A stretch of DNA of 64,000 bases from Jiangella alkaliphila (GCF_900105925.1 NZ_LT629791.1:6914001-6978000); one strand, 5' to 3'. Counted from the stretch's first letter, positions 17,348-28,781 are shown. Numbers and translations: made by a program. Notes: generated by a model not told the origin, from the sequence alone.

Positions 17348-17770
17348 GTGACGGTCATCGTTCTGCTCATCGCGCTGGTCGTGGCGCTCATCCTCACGGT
17401 GACGGTCGTCTATGCGCGGCAGCCGGCGTCCGGTACCGGGCGCGTCCGCCGGTACCGGCGCCGCATCCGCGTGGCGCCGCTGTTCCGGCTGGAGCGACTC
17501 AGCCAGCACCGCTACGTCCTGCGCAACGACGGCGGCACGCCCGCCTACGACGTCCAGCTCGACACCGGTGACCTCACCGTCACCGAGGGCGAGACCCACC
17601 TGCGCGAGTTCGGCCCGCGACACGCCGAACAGCTGCTGCTGATCCAGCCGATGCACGGCCGGGTGGCCGACCTCGTGGTGCGCTGGCGCGCCCGTCCTGG
17701 CGACGACGCGGTGCAGGTCACGCCGCTGCCGCTGGACATCGAGGCGGCCTCCGAAGGGCAGGACGCCTGA
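17348..17770 (+). CDS. single-pass membrane protein, function unknown
   Basis: A 140-residue protein. One N-terminal membrane helix (VIVLLIALVVALILTVTVVY, residues 3-22) is followed by an Arg-rich stretch and then a beta-rich domain (YVLRNDGGTPAYDVQLDTGDLTVTEGETHLREF...). The second part resembles an immunoglobulin-like/COG1470-type fold for which no function is known. It starts at a GTG 25 bp after the NmrA-type gene. Confidence 0.65.
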   Translation: MTVIVLLIALVVALILTVTVVYARQPASGTGRVRRYRRRIRVAPLFRLERLSQHRYVLRNDGGTPAYDVQLDTGDLTVTEGETHLREFGPRHAEQLLLIQPMHGRVADLVVRWRARPGDDAVQVTPLPLDIEAASEGQDA

Positions 17771-17844
17771 CTCGCCGGCCCGCGCGGCACGCGGGATTCG
17801 ACCGCGGCGACTCACCGCCGCGGATGATGACTTAAGGTCGTCCA

Positions 17845-18591
17845 ATGCTTGGCCTGCCGGACCACATCAAGGCGTGCCTGTTCGATCTGGACGGGGTGCT
17901 CACTCCCACGGCGGAAGTGCACAAAATCGCCTGGAAAGCGACGTTCGACGCGTATCTGCGCGACCACGCGCAGCGCACCGACGACGCCTTCGTCCCCTTC
18001 GATCTCGAGCGCGAGTACAACGTCTACGTCGACGGCAAGTCACGTGCCGACGGCGTACGGTCGTTCCTCGCCGCACGCGGCATCACCCTGCCCGAGGGCA
18101 GCCATGACGACCCCGGCACCGCCGACACCGTCAACGGCCTCGGCAACCGCAAGAACGCCGTGCTGCTGGAGCGGCTGCGCGAGGTCGGGGTGCGCCCCTA
18201 CCCGGGCTCCGTGACCTACCTGCGCGCAGCCGCCGAGGCCGGGCTGCGCCGGGCCGTGGTGTCCGCCAGCGCGAACGCCGGCGAGGTGCTCGCGGCGGCC
18301 GGCATCGACGACCTGCTGGAGATCAGGGTCGACGGCCTGACGGCGCGGGCGGACGGGCTGCGCGGCAAGCCGCAGCCCGACACCTTCCTCGCCGCGGCCG
18401 AGCGGCTGGCCGTCGCGCCGGGCGAGGCCGCGGTGTTCGAGGACGCGCTCGCCGGCGTCGAGGCGGGCCGCGCCGGCGCCTTCGGGCACGTCGTCGGGGT
18501 CGACCGCGTCGGCCAGGCCGACGCCCTGCGCGAGCACGGCGCCGACGTCGTCGTCACCGACCTCGCCGACCTGCTGGAGGCCGGCCGGTGA
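17845..18591 (+). CDS. pgmB: HAD hydrolase, beta-phosphoglucomutase type
   Basis: A 248-residue HAD protein. Motif I FDLDGVL carries the nucleophile Asp, motif II is VVSASAN, motif III is GKPQPD and motif IV is [12 protein letters not shown] helical cap lies between residues 25 and 100. It is coupled (GTGA) to a GH65 phosphorylase, the usual partner: the phosphorylase releases beta-glucose 1-phosphate and this enzyme converts it to glucose 6-phosphate. The gene symbol rests on that context. Confidence 0.88.
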   Translation: MLGLPDHIKACLFDLDGVLTPTAEVHKIAWKATFDAYLRDHAQRTDDAFVPFDLEREYNVYVDGKSRADGVRSFLAARGITLPEGSHDDPGTADTVNGLGNRKNAVLLERLREVGVRPYPGSVTYLRAAAEAGLRRAVVSASANAGEVLAAAGIDDLLEIRVDGLTARADGLRGKPQPDTFLAAAERLAVAPGEAAVFEDALAGVEAGRAGAFGHVVGVDRVGQADALREHGADVVVTDLADLLEAGR

Positions 18592-20972
18592 TCCGAGAGA
18601 GCGCCTACCCGACGGAGCCGTGGCGCATCCGCGAGGCGACGCTGGACCTCGAGCTGCTGGCGCAGTCCGAGTCGGTGCTCGCGCTGTCCAACGGCCACAT
18701 CGGCCTGCGCGCCAACCTCGACGAGGGCGAGCCGCACGGACTGCCGGGCAGCTACCTCAACTCGTTCTACGAGCTGCGCCCGCTGCCGTACGCCGAGGCC
18801 GGCTACGGCTACCCCGAGCAGGGCCAGACCATCGTCAACGTCACCAACGGCAAGCTGATCCGGCTGCTGGTCGACGACGAGCCGTTCGACGTCCGCTACG
18901 GCGACCTGCGCGCGCACGAGCGCGTCCTGGACATGCGGGCCGGCACGCTCGACCGCACGGTGGAGTGGGTGTCGCCGGCGGGCCAGGCGGTGCGGGTGCG
19001 CTCGACCCGGCTGGTGTCGTTCACCCAGCGGGCCGTCGCCGCCATCTGCTACGAGGTCGAGCCGGTCGACAAGGAGGCCCGGGTCGTCATCCAGTCCGGG
19101 CTGGTCGCCAACGAGGAGGTCCCGGTCACGAAGAAGGACCCGCGCGTCGCGGCCGTCCTGGAGGAGCCGCTGGAGTCCGAGCAGTACCTCGCCAACGGCG
19201 CCGGCGGCCTGCTGATCCACCGGACGAAGGCCAGCGGCCTGCGCATGGCCGCGGCGATGACGCACGTCGTCGAGGGCCCGGACCGCACCGTCGTTAGCAC
19301 CGAGGCGTTCCCCGACTGGGCGCGGACCACGATCGCCTGCGTTCTCAAGCCGGGCGAGCGGCTGCGCGTGATCAAGCTGCTCGCCTACGGGTTCTCCAGC
19401 CAGCGGTCGCTGCCGGCGCTGCGCGACCAGGTCGGCGCCGCGCTGGCGTCGGCCCGGCTGTCCGGCTGGGAGGGGCTCTGCAAGGGCCAGCGCGAGTACC
19501 TCGACGCGTTCTGGGACGCGGCCGACGTCCGCGTCGACGGCGATCCCGAGGTCCAGCAGGCGGTCCGGTTCGGGCTGTTCCACGTCCTGCAGGCCGGCGC
19601 CCGCAACGAGATGCGGCCCATCGCGGCGAAGGGCCTGACCGGCCCGGGGTACGACGGCCACTCCTTCTGGGACACCGAGATGTTCGTGCTGCCGGTGCTG
19701 ATCTACTCGCAGCCCGACGCGGCGGCGCAGGTGCTGCGCTGGCGGCACGCCACGCTCGACCTCGCCCGGGAGCGAGCCCGCACCCTCGGGCTGAAGGGCG
19801 CCGCGTTCCCCTGGCGGACCATCCGGGGCCACGAGACGTCGGGCTACTGGCCGGCCGGCACCGCCGGCTTCCACATCGGCGCCGGCATCGCCGACGCCAC
19901 GATGCGCTACCTCCAGGCCACTGGCGACGAGGCGTTCGAGCGCGAGGTCGGCGTCGAGCTGCTGGTCGAGACGGCCCGGCTGTGGCGTTCGCTCGGCCAC
20001 CACGACCGCCACGGCGCGTTCCACATCGACGGCGTCACCGGCCCGGACGAGTACTCGGCGGTGTCGAACGACAACGTCTACACGAACCTCATGGCGCAGC
20101 GGAACCTGCTCGGCGCGGCCGACGCCGTCCTCCGTCACCCCGACGTCGCCGACGCCCTCGACGTCGGCGAGGAGGAGGCGGCCTCCTGGCGCGACGCCGC
20201 CCACGCCATGACCGTCCCGTACGACGCCGAGCTGGGCGTGCACCAGCAGTCCGAGGGGTTCACCCGGTTCCAGGAGTGGGACTTCGAGGAGACCGCCCCC
20301 GACGACTATCCGCTGCTGCTCACTCACCCGTACTTCGACCTGTACCGCCGCCAGGTCATCAAGCAGTCCGACCTCGTGCTGGCCATGCACTGGCGCGGCG
20401 ACGCCTTCACGCCGGAGGAGAAGGTCCGCAACTTCGCCTACTACGAGGCCCGCACCGTCCGCGACTCCTCGCTGTCGTCGTGCACCCAGGCCGTCATCGC
20501 CGCCGAGACCGGGCACCTGGAGCTCGCGCACGACTACCTGGGCGAGGCGGCGATGACCGACCTGCACGACAGCCACTCCAACACCAGCGACGGCGTGCAC
20601 CTGGCGGCGCTCGCCGGGGCCTGGCTCGGCCTGGTCGCCGGGTTCGGCGGCATGCGCGACCACGACGGCGTGCTGTCGTTCGCGCCGCGGCTGCCGAGCC
20701 GGTTCGAGCGGCTGGACTTCTCGCTGCTGTGGCGTGGGCTGCGGCTGCGGGTGAGTGTGCGGCCCGACGAGGTCACGTACTACCTGCGCGAGGGCGACCA
20801 CGAGGACGGCTCCCGCATCGACCTGCTGCACCACGGCGAGGCGGTGACGGTCCGCGTCAGCGCGCCGGTCACCGTGCCCATCCCGCCGGCGCCGCCGCCG
20901 CAGCCCGAGCCGCAGCAGCCGACCGGACGCGCCCCCGTCCGCCGCGGAGCGGGGCAGGTCGCCGGCGACTGA
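18588..20972 (+). CDS. GH65 disaccharide phosphorylase (maltose/trehalose/kojibiose type)
   Basis: A 794-residue glycoside hydrolase family 65 enzyme. The catalytic Glu is in [19 protein letters not shown] (Glu at about 488). [16 protein letters not shown] and [26 protein letters not shown] form the phosphate and glucose subsites. Family members cleave alpha-glucosides with phosphate to give beta-glucose 1-phosphate. The exact disaccharide is not settled; trehalose, maltose and kojibiose are the candidates. The last 40 residues are Pro/Arg-rich and look like an unstructured extension. It starts at a GTG inside the stop of pgmB. Confidence 0.92.
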   Translation: MIRESAYPTEPWRIREATLDLELLAQSESVLALSNGHIGLRANLDEGEPHGLPGSYLNSFYELRPLPYAEAGYGYPEQGQTIVNVTNGKLIRLLVDDEPFDVRYGDLRAHERVLDMRAGTLDRTVEWVSPAGQAVRVRSTRLVSFTQRAVAAICYEVEPVDKEARVVIQSGLVANEEVPVTKKDPRVAAVLEEPLESEQYLANGAGGLLIHRTKASGLRMAAAMTHVVEGPDRTVVSTEAFPDWARTTIACVLKPGERLRVIKLLAYGFSSQRSLPALRDQVGAALASARLSGWEGLCKGQREYLDAFWDAADVRVDGDPEVQQAVRFGLFHVLQAGARNEMRPIAAKGLTGPGYDGHSFWDTEMFVLPVLIYSQPDAAAQVLRWRHATLDLARERARTLGLKGAAFPWRTIRGHETSGYWPAGTAGFHIGAGIADATMRYLQATGDEAFEREVGVELLVETARLWRSLGHHDRHGAFHIDGVTGPDEYSAVSNDNVYTNLMAQRNLLGAADAVLRHPDVADALDVGEEEAASWRDAAHAMTVPYDAELGVHQQSEGFTRFQEWDFEETAPDDYPLLLTHPYFDLYRRQVIKQSDLVLAMHWRGDAFTPEEKVRNFAYYEARTVRDSSLSSCTQAVIAAETGHLELAHDYLGEAAMTDLHDSHSNTSDGVHLAALAGAWLGLVAGFGGMRDHDGVLSFAPRLPSRFERLDFSLLWRGLRLRVSVRPDEVTYYLREGDHEDGSRIDLLHHGEAVTVRVSAPVTVPIPPAPPPQPEPQQPTGRAPVRRGAGQVAGD

Positions 20973-21036
20973 CGTCGGCGGCCGGGGCGATAACCAGGTG
21001 ATCCGTCCTTGCCGGGCACCGTACGCTTGATGGCGT

Positions 21037-24000
21037 ATGCCCACCTCCCCCAGCACCGACACCTTGGCCGACCTGCGTGCGCGGCTGCCCGAGCTGATGC
21101 TGCGGGACGAACGGCGGCTCGCCCGCCGGCTCGACGGCGTGCGCAAGGTCCGCGACGCCGAGGCGAAGGCGGCCGCCGTCACGCAGATCGCGGGCGAGGT
21201 CGAGGCGGCGGAGCGGCGGCTGCAGCGGCGCCAGGCGACCGTCCCCGCCGTCCGGTACCCGGAGGAGCTGCCGATCAGCCAGCGGCGCGACGACATCGCC
21301 GCCGCCATCCGCGACCACCAGGTCGTCATCGTCGCCGGTGAGACCGGGTCCGGTAAGACGACGCAGCTGCCGAAGATCTGCCTCGAGCTGGGCCGCGGCG
21401 TCCGCGGGACCATCGGGCATACGCAGCCGCGCCGGCTGGCCGCGCGCACCGTCGCCGAGCGGGTCGCCGAGGAGTTGGGCACCGAGCTGGGCCGCGCCGT
21501 CGGCTACCAGGTCCGGTTCACCGCGAAGGCCGGCGACGACACCCTGGTCAAGCTGATGACCGACGGCATCCTGCTGGCCGAGATCGGGCAGGACCGCCTG
21601 CTGCGCCGCTACGACACGCTGATCATCGACGAGGCGCACGAGCGCAGCCTGAACATCGACTTCATCCTCGGCTACCTCAAGCAGCTGCTGCCGCGGCGGC
21701 CCGACCTCAAGGTGATCATCACCTCGGCGACGATCGACCCCGAGCGGTTCGCCGAGCACTTCGACGACGCCCCGATCATCGAGGTGTCCGGCCGTACCTA
21801 CCCGGTCGAGGTCCGCTACCGCCCGCTCGACCTCGAGGACGACGAAGAGCCGCGCGACCAGATCCAGGCCATCGTCGAGGCCTGCGACGAGCTGGCGCTG
21901 GAGGCGTCGGGCGACGTGCTGGTGTTCCTGTCGGGCGAGCGCGAGATCCGCGACACCGCCGACGCGCTGCGCAAACGGTACGCCAACGCCCCGCAGGGCA
22001 CCCTCGAGGTCCTGCCCCTCTACGCCCGGCTGTCCGCGGCCGAACAGCACCGGGTGTTCCAGCCGCACACCGGCCGGCGCATCGTGCTGGCCACGAACGT
22101 CGCCGAGACGTCGCTGACGGTGCCCGGCATCCGCTACGTCGTCGACCCCGGCACCGCGCGCATCTCCCGCTACAGCAACCGCACCAAGGTGCAGCGGCTG
22201 CCGATCGAGCCGGTGTCGCAGGCGTCGGCGCGGCAACGGGCCGGACGCTGCGGCCGGTTGTCCGACGGCATCTGCATCCGGCTCTACTCCGAAGAGGACT
22301 TCGAGTCGCGGCCGGCGTTCACCGAGCCGGAGATCCTGCGCACCAACCTCGCGTCGGTGATCCTGCAGATGACGGCGCTCGGGCTGGGCGACGTCGCGGC
22401 GTTCCCGTTCCTCGACCCGCCCGACCGGCGCAGCATCGCCGACGGCGTCAACCTGCTGGTCGAGCTGGGCGCGCTGGACCCGTCGGCCCGCGACGACAAG
22501 GAGCGGCTCACCACCGTCGGCCGGTCGCTGTCGCAGCTGCCCATCGACCCGCGGCTGGCCCGGATGATCCTCGAGGCCGGCCGCAACGGCTCCGTCCGCG
22601 AGCTGCTCGTCCTCACCGCGGCGCTGTCCATCCAGGACCCGCGCGAGCGGCCGAGCGACCAGCGCGACGTGGCCGACGCCTTCCACGCCCGGTTCGCCGA
22701 CCAGACGTCTGACTTCCTGGCGTTCCTCAACCTCTGGCGCTACGTCAAGGAGAAGCAGGACGAGCTGTCGTCCAGCGCCTTCCGCCGGCTGTGCCGCACC
22801 GAGCACCTCAACTACCTGCGCATCCGCGAGTGGCAGGACCTCGAGTCGCAGCTGCGCCAGCTGGTCAAGCCGCTCGGCGTCACGCTCAACAGCGCCGACG
22901 GGTCCGAGGAACACATCCATCAAGCCCTGCTCTCCGGCCTGCTGTCGCACATCGGCGTCAAGGACGAGGCGGGCAACGAGTACCAGGGCGCCCGCGGCGC
23001 GAAGTTCGCCGTCTTCCCCGGGTCGGCGCTGTTCAAGAAGCCGCCGCGCTGGGTGATGTCGGCCGAGCTGGTCGAGACGTCGCGGCTGTGGGCCCGGGTC
23101 AACGCCCGCATCGACCCCGCGTGGGCCGAGCCGCTGGCCGAGCACCTGGTGAAGCGGACGTACAGCGAGCCGCACTGGGAGCGCAAGGCCGGCGCCGTCG
23201 TCGGCTACGAGAAGGTCATGCTCTACGGCGTCGTCATCGTGCCGCGGCGCAAGGTGCAGTACTCCCGCGTCGACCCCGAGCTGAGCCGCGAGCTGTTCAT
23301 CCGGCACGCGCTGGTCGAGGGCGACTGGACCACGCACCACAAGTTCTTCCACGAGAACCGCGAGCTGCTGGAGGACGTCGAGGAGCTCGAGCACCGCGCC
23401 CGGCGCCGCGACATCGTCGTCGACGACGAGACGCTGTTCGCGTTCTACGACGAGCGCATCCCCGCCGACGTCGTCTCGGGCCGGCACTTCGACAGCTGGT
23501 GGAAGAACGCCCGGCACGAGCGCCCCGACCTCCTCACCTTCGACACCGACCTGCTGACCACCGACGCCGCCGGCGCCGTCACCCAGGCCGACTACCCCGA
23601 CAGCTGGCCGGTCGACGACCTCGACCTGAAGCTCACGTACCAGTTCGAGCCGGGGTCCAGCGCCGACGGCGTCACGGTGCACATCCCGATCGAGGTGCTC
23701 AACCAGGTCGAGCCCGACGGTTTCGACTGGCAGGTGCCGGGGCTGCGGCCGGAGCTGGTGACGGCGCTGATCAAGGCGCTGCCGAAGCCGCTGCGCCGCT
23801 CGTTCGTCCCGGCGCCCGACACCGCCCGCGAGGCGCTGGCCCAGCTGCCGCCGTCGCCGGCCGGCCAGCCGTTCATCGACGCGCTGGCCCGGGTGCTGCA
23901 CCGGGCGCGGGCCGTGCCGGTGGCGCCGTCCGACTTCGACCTGAGCAAGGTGCCCGACCACCTGCGCATGACCTTCCGCGTCCTGGACGAGAAGGGCCGG

Positions 24001-24966
24001 CTCGCCGCCGAGGGCAAGGACCTCGACGAGCTCAAGGTCATGCTGCAGAAGGAGCTACGCAAGACGATGGCGGCCGCGGCCAGCAGCATCGAGCGCGCCG
24101 GGCTGACGGCGTGGCCGGGCGGCGAGCTGCCGCGGACATTCGAACAGCGCCGCTCCGGGCACGTCGTCACCGGCTATCCGGCGCTGGTCGACGAAGGGAC
24201 GACGGTCGCGCTGCGGGTGCTGCCGACCCCGTCCGACCAGGCCCGCGCCATGTGGACCGGCAACCGGCGGCTGCTGCTGCTCGGCGTCCCGTCGCCGACG
24301 TCGTTCGTGCAGCGGCACCTCGCGAACCGGTCGAAGCTGGTGCTCAGCCAGAACCCCGACGGGTCGGTCGCGGACCTGCTCGACGACGTCGCCGCGGCGT
24401 CGGTGGACTGGCTGGTGGCGCAGGCCGGCGGCCCGGCGTGGGACGAGGCGGCGTTCGCAGCGCTGCGCGAGCGGGTCCGGTCCGACCTCATCGAGACCGT
24501 CTTCGAGGTCGTCGGCGACGTCGAGAAGGTGCTCGAGGTGTCCCATCGGGTCTCGACGGCGCTGAAGAGCACGACCAGCCTCGCGCTGACGGCGTCGCTG
24601 GTCGACGCCCGCGACCACCTCGCCCGGCTGCTGCCGCGCGGCTTCGTCACGTCCACCGGCCGGAAGCGGCTGCCCGACCTGCTGCGCTACCTGCGGGCGA
24701 TCGAGCGGCGGCTGGAGAAGCTGCCGACGTCGCCGCAGCGCGACCGGCAGAACATGGACACCGTCCGCCGGATCACCGACGAGTACGAGGCGGCGCTGGC
24801 CGCCCTCGCACCCGGCCACGGCCCGACCGCCGCCCACGACGCGGTCCGTTGGCTGATCGAGGAGCTGCGGGTCAGCCTGTTCGCCCAGGAGCTCGGCACG
24901 GCGCAGGCGGTGTCGGAGAAGCGGCTGCTCAAGGCCATCGACGCGCTCTACGACCAGCCCTCCTAG
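21037..24966 (+). CDS. hrpA: ATP-dependent RNA helicase HrpA
   Basis: A 1309-residue DEAH-box helicase of full HrpA length. The Walker A motif is GETGSGKTTQ at about residue 105, followed by DEAHERS, TSATID and QRAGRCGR. The helicase-associated and OB domains and the long DUF3418 C-terminal region come after these. HrpA unwinds structured RNA and rescues stalled ribosomes. It ends within four bases of the convergent GyrI-like gene. Confidence 0.97.
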   Translation: MPTSPSTDTLADLRARLPELMLRDERRLARRLDGVRKVRDAEAKAAAVTQIAGEVEAAERRLQRRQATVPAVRYPEELPISQRRDDIAAAIRDHQVVIVAGETGSGKTTQLPKICLELGRGVRGTIGHTQPRRLAARTVAERVAEELGTELGRAVGYQVRFTAKAGDDTLVKLMTDGILLAEIGQDRLLRRYDTLIIDEAHERSLNIDFILGYLKQLLPRRPDLKVIITSATIDPERFAEHFDDAPIIEVSGRTYPVEVRYRPLDLEDDEEPRDQIQAIVEACDELALEASGDVLVFLSGEREIRDTADALRKRYANAPQGTLEVLPLYARLSAAEQHRVFQPHTGRRIVLATNVAETSLTVPGIRYVVDPGTARISRYSNRTKVQRLPIEPVSQASARQRAGRCGRLSDGICIRLYSEEDFESRPAFTEPEILRTNLASVILQMTALGLGDVAAFPFLDPPDRRSIADGVNLLVELGALDPSARDDKERLTTVGRSLSQLPIDPRLARMILEAGRNGSVRELLVLTAALSIQDPRERPSDQRDVADAFHARFADQTSDFLAFLNLWRYVKEKQDELSSSAFRRLCRTEHLNYLRIREWQDLESQLRQLVKPLGVTLNSADGSEEHIHQALLSGLLSHIGVKDEAGNEYQGARGAKFAVFPGSALFKKPPRWVMSAELVETSRLWARVNARIDPAWAEPLAEHLVKRTYSEPHWERKAGAVVGYEKVMLYGVVIVPRRKVQYSRVDPELSRELFIRHALVEGDWTTHHKFFHENRELLEDVEELEHRARRRDIVVDDETLFAFYDERIPADVVSGRHFDSWWKNARHERPDLLTFDTDLLTTDAAGAVTQADYPDSWPVDDLDLKLTYQFEPGSSADGVTVHIPIEVLNQVEPDGFDWQVPGLRPELVTALIKALPKPLRRSFVPAPDTAREALAQLPPSPAGQPFIDALARVLHRARAVPVAPSDFDLSKVPDHLRMTFRVLDEKGRLAAEGKDLDELKVMLQKELRKTMAAAASSIERAGLTAWPGGELPRTFEQRRSGHVVTGYPALVDEGTTVALRVLPTPSDQARAMWTGNRRLLLLGVPSPTSFVQRHLANRSKLVLSQNPDGSVADLLDDVAAASVDWLVAQAGGPAWDEAAFAALRERVRSDLIETVFEVVGDVEKVLEVSHRVSTALKSTTSLALTASLVDARDHLARLLPRGFVTSTGRKRLPDLLRYLRAIERRLEKLPTSPQRDRQNMDTVRRITDEYEAALAALAPGHGPTAAHDAVRWLIEELRVSLFAQELGTAQAVSEKRLLKAIDALYDQPS

Positions 24967-25583
24967 GCGCCGGCGACCGGTTGCCGGAGGACGGTGCGCT
25001 GCTTATCCGGCGCGACTTTCCGGAAGTCGCTGAGGTAGATCTCGTGGTGCTTGCCGGTCATCCGCAAGCCCTGGCCGGGGATGAACTCGTCGTGCAGCCG
25101 CGCCAGGACGTCCGCCTCGTCGTCGAACGAGCCGATGTGAAGCGTCTGCACGCACCGCCCCTCGGACAGCGTCTCCAGGCGGACGTCGTCGAGCTTCGGC
25201 GGCCGGTTCGTAGCAGCCACCCGTTCGACGGCGGCCGCGACGGCGTCGTCGTCGAGCCAGTCCGGGACCATCAGCATCATCGTCCAGTCCCACCGCGACT
25301 TGTCCCGCGCGGCCGTGAACGCGTCGAGGTCGTCGGCCCACCACAGGCCCTCCAGGGGCGGGACCACATAGTCGCGCCCGAGGTCGAGCTTGCTGGCGAA
25401 CTTCAGCTTGTACGCGACCGGGTAGAGCGCCTCGACCGCCGCGGCGAACTCCGGCGACGTGTTGGGGTCGCCGTGCCCGTCGATCATCAGGTAGCGCAGG
25501 TCGGGGACGTCCAGCAGGCTGAACCGGCCGGCCCGCGCCCGGTAGCCGTCGAGGGTCTTCTTGAAGTCGGTCTTCTGCGTCAT
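24963..25583 (-). CDS. GyrI-like small-molecule-binding domain protein
   Basis: A 206-residue protein of the GyrI-like/SOUL-related fold (DUF of the type LDVPDLRYLMIDGHGDPNTSPEF, LDDVRLETLSEGRCVQTLHIGSFDDE, HEIYLSDFRKVAPDKQRTVLRQP). The family binds lipophilic or drug-like ligands, and some members are cyclopropanoid hydrolases. It is coupled by an ATGA overlap to the PadR regulator, which suggests that it detoxifies or senses the same ligand. Confidence 0.85.
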   Translation of the reverse strand: MTQKTDFKKTLDGYRARAGRFSLLDVPDLRYLMIDGHGDPNTSPEFAAAVEALYPVAYKLKFASKLDLGRDYVVPPLEGLWWADDLDAFTAARDKSRWDWTMMLMVPDWLDDDAVAAAVERVAATNRPPKLDDVRLETLSEGRCVQTLHIGSFDDEADVLARLHDEFIPGQGLRMTGKHHEIYLSDFRKVAPDKQRTVLRQPVAGA

Positions 25584-26110
25584 CGCTGCACCTGGACTCG
25601 GCCGGCGAGCCACTGCCTTTCCGCCTCCAGGAGGCTCAGGGAGTACGAGAACACCTCACGGGCAGGCAGCGGCAGCGGCGACTGCGCCGCCTGAGCCTGC
25701 CGGGCCGCCTCGATGCCGGCGATCCGGCCCTCGAGCCACGCCAGCCGGGCCTGCAGCGCCTGCGCGTACTCGTCGGCGGAGAGCAGCGGCAGGTTCGCGA
25801 GGCCGACCAGCAGCGGGTGCGGCACCGGACGCGGCTCCTCGACCAGAGCACGTGTGGTGCGGGCCGCGACGTCGCGTCCGGCGGCGGTCGCGTGGAACAC
25901 CCGGCGGGACTTGGCCGCGGCGGGCGCGTCGGGCACCTCGACGAGGCCACGCCGCTCCAGCTTGGCGAGCAGGTAGTAGATCGAGGAGAACCCGATGTCG
26001 GTCCACTGCCGGATGCCGCGCCGCTCGATGACCTGCTCGAGGTCATACCCATGCTGCGGCCGCTCGATGACGAGCCCGAGCACTGTCAGCTCCGCCGGCG
26101 TCAACTCCAC
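25580..26110 (-). CDS. PadR family transcriptional regulator
   Basis: A 176-residue PadR protein with an N-terminal winged helix (ELTVLGLVIERPQHGYDLEQVIERRGIRQWTDIGFSSIYYLLAKLERRGLVEV) and a C-terminal helical dimerisation domain (AQALQARLAWLEGRIAGIEAARQ). It probably represses its own operon through the perfect palindrome at 26117, just upstream of its start. It is followed by a GyrI-like gene. Confidence 0.92.
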   Translation of the reverse strand: MELTPAELTVLGLVIERPQHGYDLEQVIERRGIRQWTDIGFSSIYYLLAKLERRGLVEVPDAPAAAKSRRVFHATAAGRDVAARTTRALVEEPRPVPHPLLVGLANLPLLSADEYAQALQARLAWLEGRIAGIEAARQAQAAQSPLPLPAREVFSYSLSLLEAERQWLAGRVQVQR

Positions 26111-26116
26111 GCCCGC

Positions 26117-26134
26117 TATCCTAGCACTAGGATA
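26117..26134. promoter_or_regulatory. palindromic PadR operator candidate
   Basis: TATCCTAG-CA-CTAGGATA, perfect 8-bp arms with a 2-bp centre, located 7-24 bp upstream of the PadR start codon. It is AT-rich compared with its surroundings. The position and symmetry fit an autoregulatory PadR dimer site. Confidence 0.75.
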
Positions 26135-26152
26135 ACTCTCCGCCCCTAGCTC

Positions 26153-26221
26153 AAGTTGATCTTGGAGTAATGGCGCAATTGCTGGGCGAGTTGCCCGATA
26201 GATACCGCGTTTACTCCAAGA

Positions 26222-26228
<7 letters not shown>
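26153..26228. repeat. hairpin repeat, family A, second copy
   Basis: Perfect 18-bp arms (26153-26170 and 26211-26228) with a 40-nt loop. The outer AAGTTGATCTTGGAGT is the same as in the 4307 element, and the loop again contains GGGCGA and TAGATACC. The right arm runs into the last codons of cbiO and supplies its TGA stop. Confidence 0.9.
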
Positions 26229-26988
<760 letters not shown>

Positions 26989-26992
<4 letters not shown>

Positions 26993-27750
26993 GCGAGCAC
27001 CGCCGTCAGCGCGACGACGGCGGCGGCCAGCGGCAGCACGGCGCCGCGCAACCAATCGGCGCGGGTCGCGACGGCGGTGGAGGTCAGCGGCATGGCGCCA
27101 GCGTAGCCACGCGACAGCATCGCCAGGTGCACCCGCTCACCCCGTTCGTAGGACCGGACGAACAGCGCGCCGGCGCCCTGCGCGACCACCCGGACGTGCC
27201 CGAGGTGCCGGGCCTCGAAGCCGCGCGACTCACGGGCGATGCGCATGCGCCGCATGTCGCCGGTGACGACATCGGCGTAGCGGATCATGAACGACGCGAT
27301 CTCGACCAGCCGCTCCGGCACCTTCAGCCGCTGCAGTCCGGCCAGCAGCGCCCGGACGTCCGTCGTCGCCGCCAGCAGGATCGACGCGACCACGCCGATG
27401 GTGCCCTTGGCCAGGATGTTCCAGCCGGTCAGCAGCCCGTGCTCACTGAGCGACAGTCCGAGCACGTCGACCCGCGGACCCTGCGACACGATCGGCATGA
27501 GCAGCGCGAAGACCACGAACGGGACCTCGACCACCATGCGCCGGACGATCACCCCGGCCGGCACCCGGGCCACGGCGGCGACCACGCCGAGCAGGACCGC
27601 GTAGGCGCCGAACGCCCAGTACTGCTCCCGCGGCGTCGCGACCACCACCAGCACGAACGCCAGCAGCGCCAGCACCTTGACGTGCGCAGGCAGCCGGTGG
27701 ACCGGAGAGTCGCCCGGCCGGTACAGCGAATGCCCGTGGCCGCCGCTCAC
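26989..27750 (-). CDS. cbiQ: ECF transporter transmembrane protein CbiQ
   Basis: A 253-residue T-component with five or six membrane helices in residues 20-130 and near the C-terminus. The coupling helices with Ala-Arg-Gly motifs are present (ESRGFEARH and LSRGYAGAMP). It couples CbiO to the substrate-binding CbiM. Its start and stop overlap its neighbours by four bases each. Confidence 0.92.
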
Positions 27751-28781
27751 CGGACGGCGTTCTCCGTCGCACGAGCCGAGGACCGGCCGCCGACCAGCCG
27801 GAACAGCACCACACCGATCACGACGACCACCGCGACGCCGAGGATGCCGGCCAGACCGACCGGGATGCCGCCGACGTCGCCGTAGTCGGCCAGCGCGAAG
27901 TCGCCGAACGCGTGGTCGCGGGCGGTCTCGAGGAAGCCCTCACCCTCTGCGACGTACTCCAGGCCGTCGGGGTTCGCGCTGGCGAAGAAGCTGACGATGC
28001 CGGCCAGCGCCAGCGCGACCAGGCTGCCGCCGATCAGCAACGGCCGCACGCTCCCCCGCGCCGCCGCACCCGCGGGTTCCGGGGCACCCACCGGCACCAG
28101 CGTGCCGTCAGCCTGCTTGAGCTGCAGCGCCGGCCGCAGCCCGCGGGCGGCGTAGACGAGGTCGGGCCGGACGGCGACGACGGCGCTCACCGTCAGCCCC
28201 GTGATGACCGCCTCGCCGATGCCGATCAGCGTGTGCCAGCCGAGCATGCTCACGGTGAGGGTGCCGAGCGGCAGCGACGCCTCGCCGCCGACCGCGAACA
28301 GCAGCACGAAGACCAGCGCGGCGACCGGCACGGACACCAGCGCGCCGATGGTCGCCGCCGGCACCACCGACGCCGGCCGCTTCGACAGCACCGCCAGCAC
28401 CGCGCGCGTCACCACCCAGCCGACGACCACCGTCGTGATGCCGATGAGCGAGATGTTGGTCCCGAGCGCGGTCAGCCCTCCGTCGGCGAACAACAGACCC
28501 TGCACGAGCAGCACCACCGAGAGACACAGCACCGCCGTCCACGGGCCGACCAGCACGGCCGCGAGCGCGCCGCCCATCAGGTGGCCGCTGGTGCCGACGC
28601 CGACCGGGAAGTTCAGCATCTGCACGGCGAACACGAACGCCGCGGTGAGGCCGGCCAGCGGGGCGGTGCGCTCGTCCAGCTCGTCCTGCGCCTTGCGCAG
28701 CGCGAGGGCGACCCCGGCGGCGGCGACGGCGCCCGTCGCGACCGAGGTGGGAGCGTTCAGGAACCCGTCGGGGACGTGCAT
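27747..28781 (-). CDS. cbiM: CbiM-CbiN fusion, substrate-binding part of the cobalt/nickel ECF transporter
   Basis: A 344-residue fused protein. Residues 1-215 are CbiM, beginning MHVPDGFL, in which the free N-terminus and His2 take part in metal binding, with about seven membrane helices. The C-terminal part is CbiN, with its NPDGLEYVAEGEGF motif between two helices. The transporter takes up Co(II) or Ni(II), and the sequence does not decide between them. It is divergent from metE, which makes methionine without cobalamin. Confidence 0.93.
   Translation of the reverse strand: MHVPDGFLNAPTSVATGAVAAAGVALALRKAQDELDERTAPLAGLTAAFVFAVQMLNFPVGVGTSGHLMGGALAAVLVGPWTAVLCLSVVLLVQGLLFADGGLTALGTNISLIGITTVVVGWVVTRAVLAVLSKRPASVVPAATIGALVSVPVAALVFVLLFAVGGEASLPLGTLTVSMLGWHTLIGIGEAVITGLTVSAVVAVRPDLVYAARGLRPALQLKQADGTLVPVGAPEPAGAAARGSVRPLLIGGSLVALALAGIVSFFASANPDGLEYVAEGEGFLETARDHAFGDFALADYGDVGGIPVGLAGILGVAVVVVIGVVLFRLVGGRSSARATENAVR

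Noticed and set aside
18216-21482. A 1088-codon open frame on the minus strand opposite the GH65 gene
   Set aside because: Same reason: low-complexity translation and complete overlap with a well-supported phosphorylase gene.
20869-23961. A 1030-codon open frame on the minus strand opposite hrpA
   Set aside because: It is a shadow of the GC-rich third positions of hrpA. The translation is Arg/Gly/Asp/Gln-rich with no known motifs, while hrpA on the other strand has all DEAH-box motifs.
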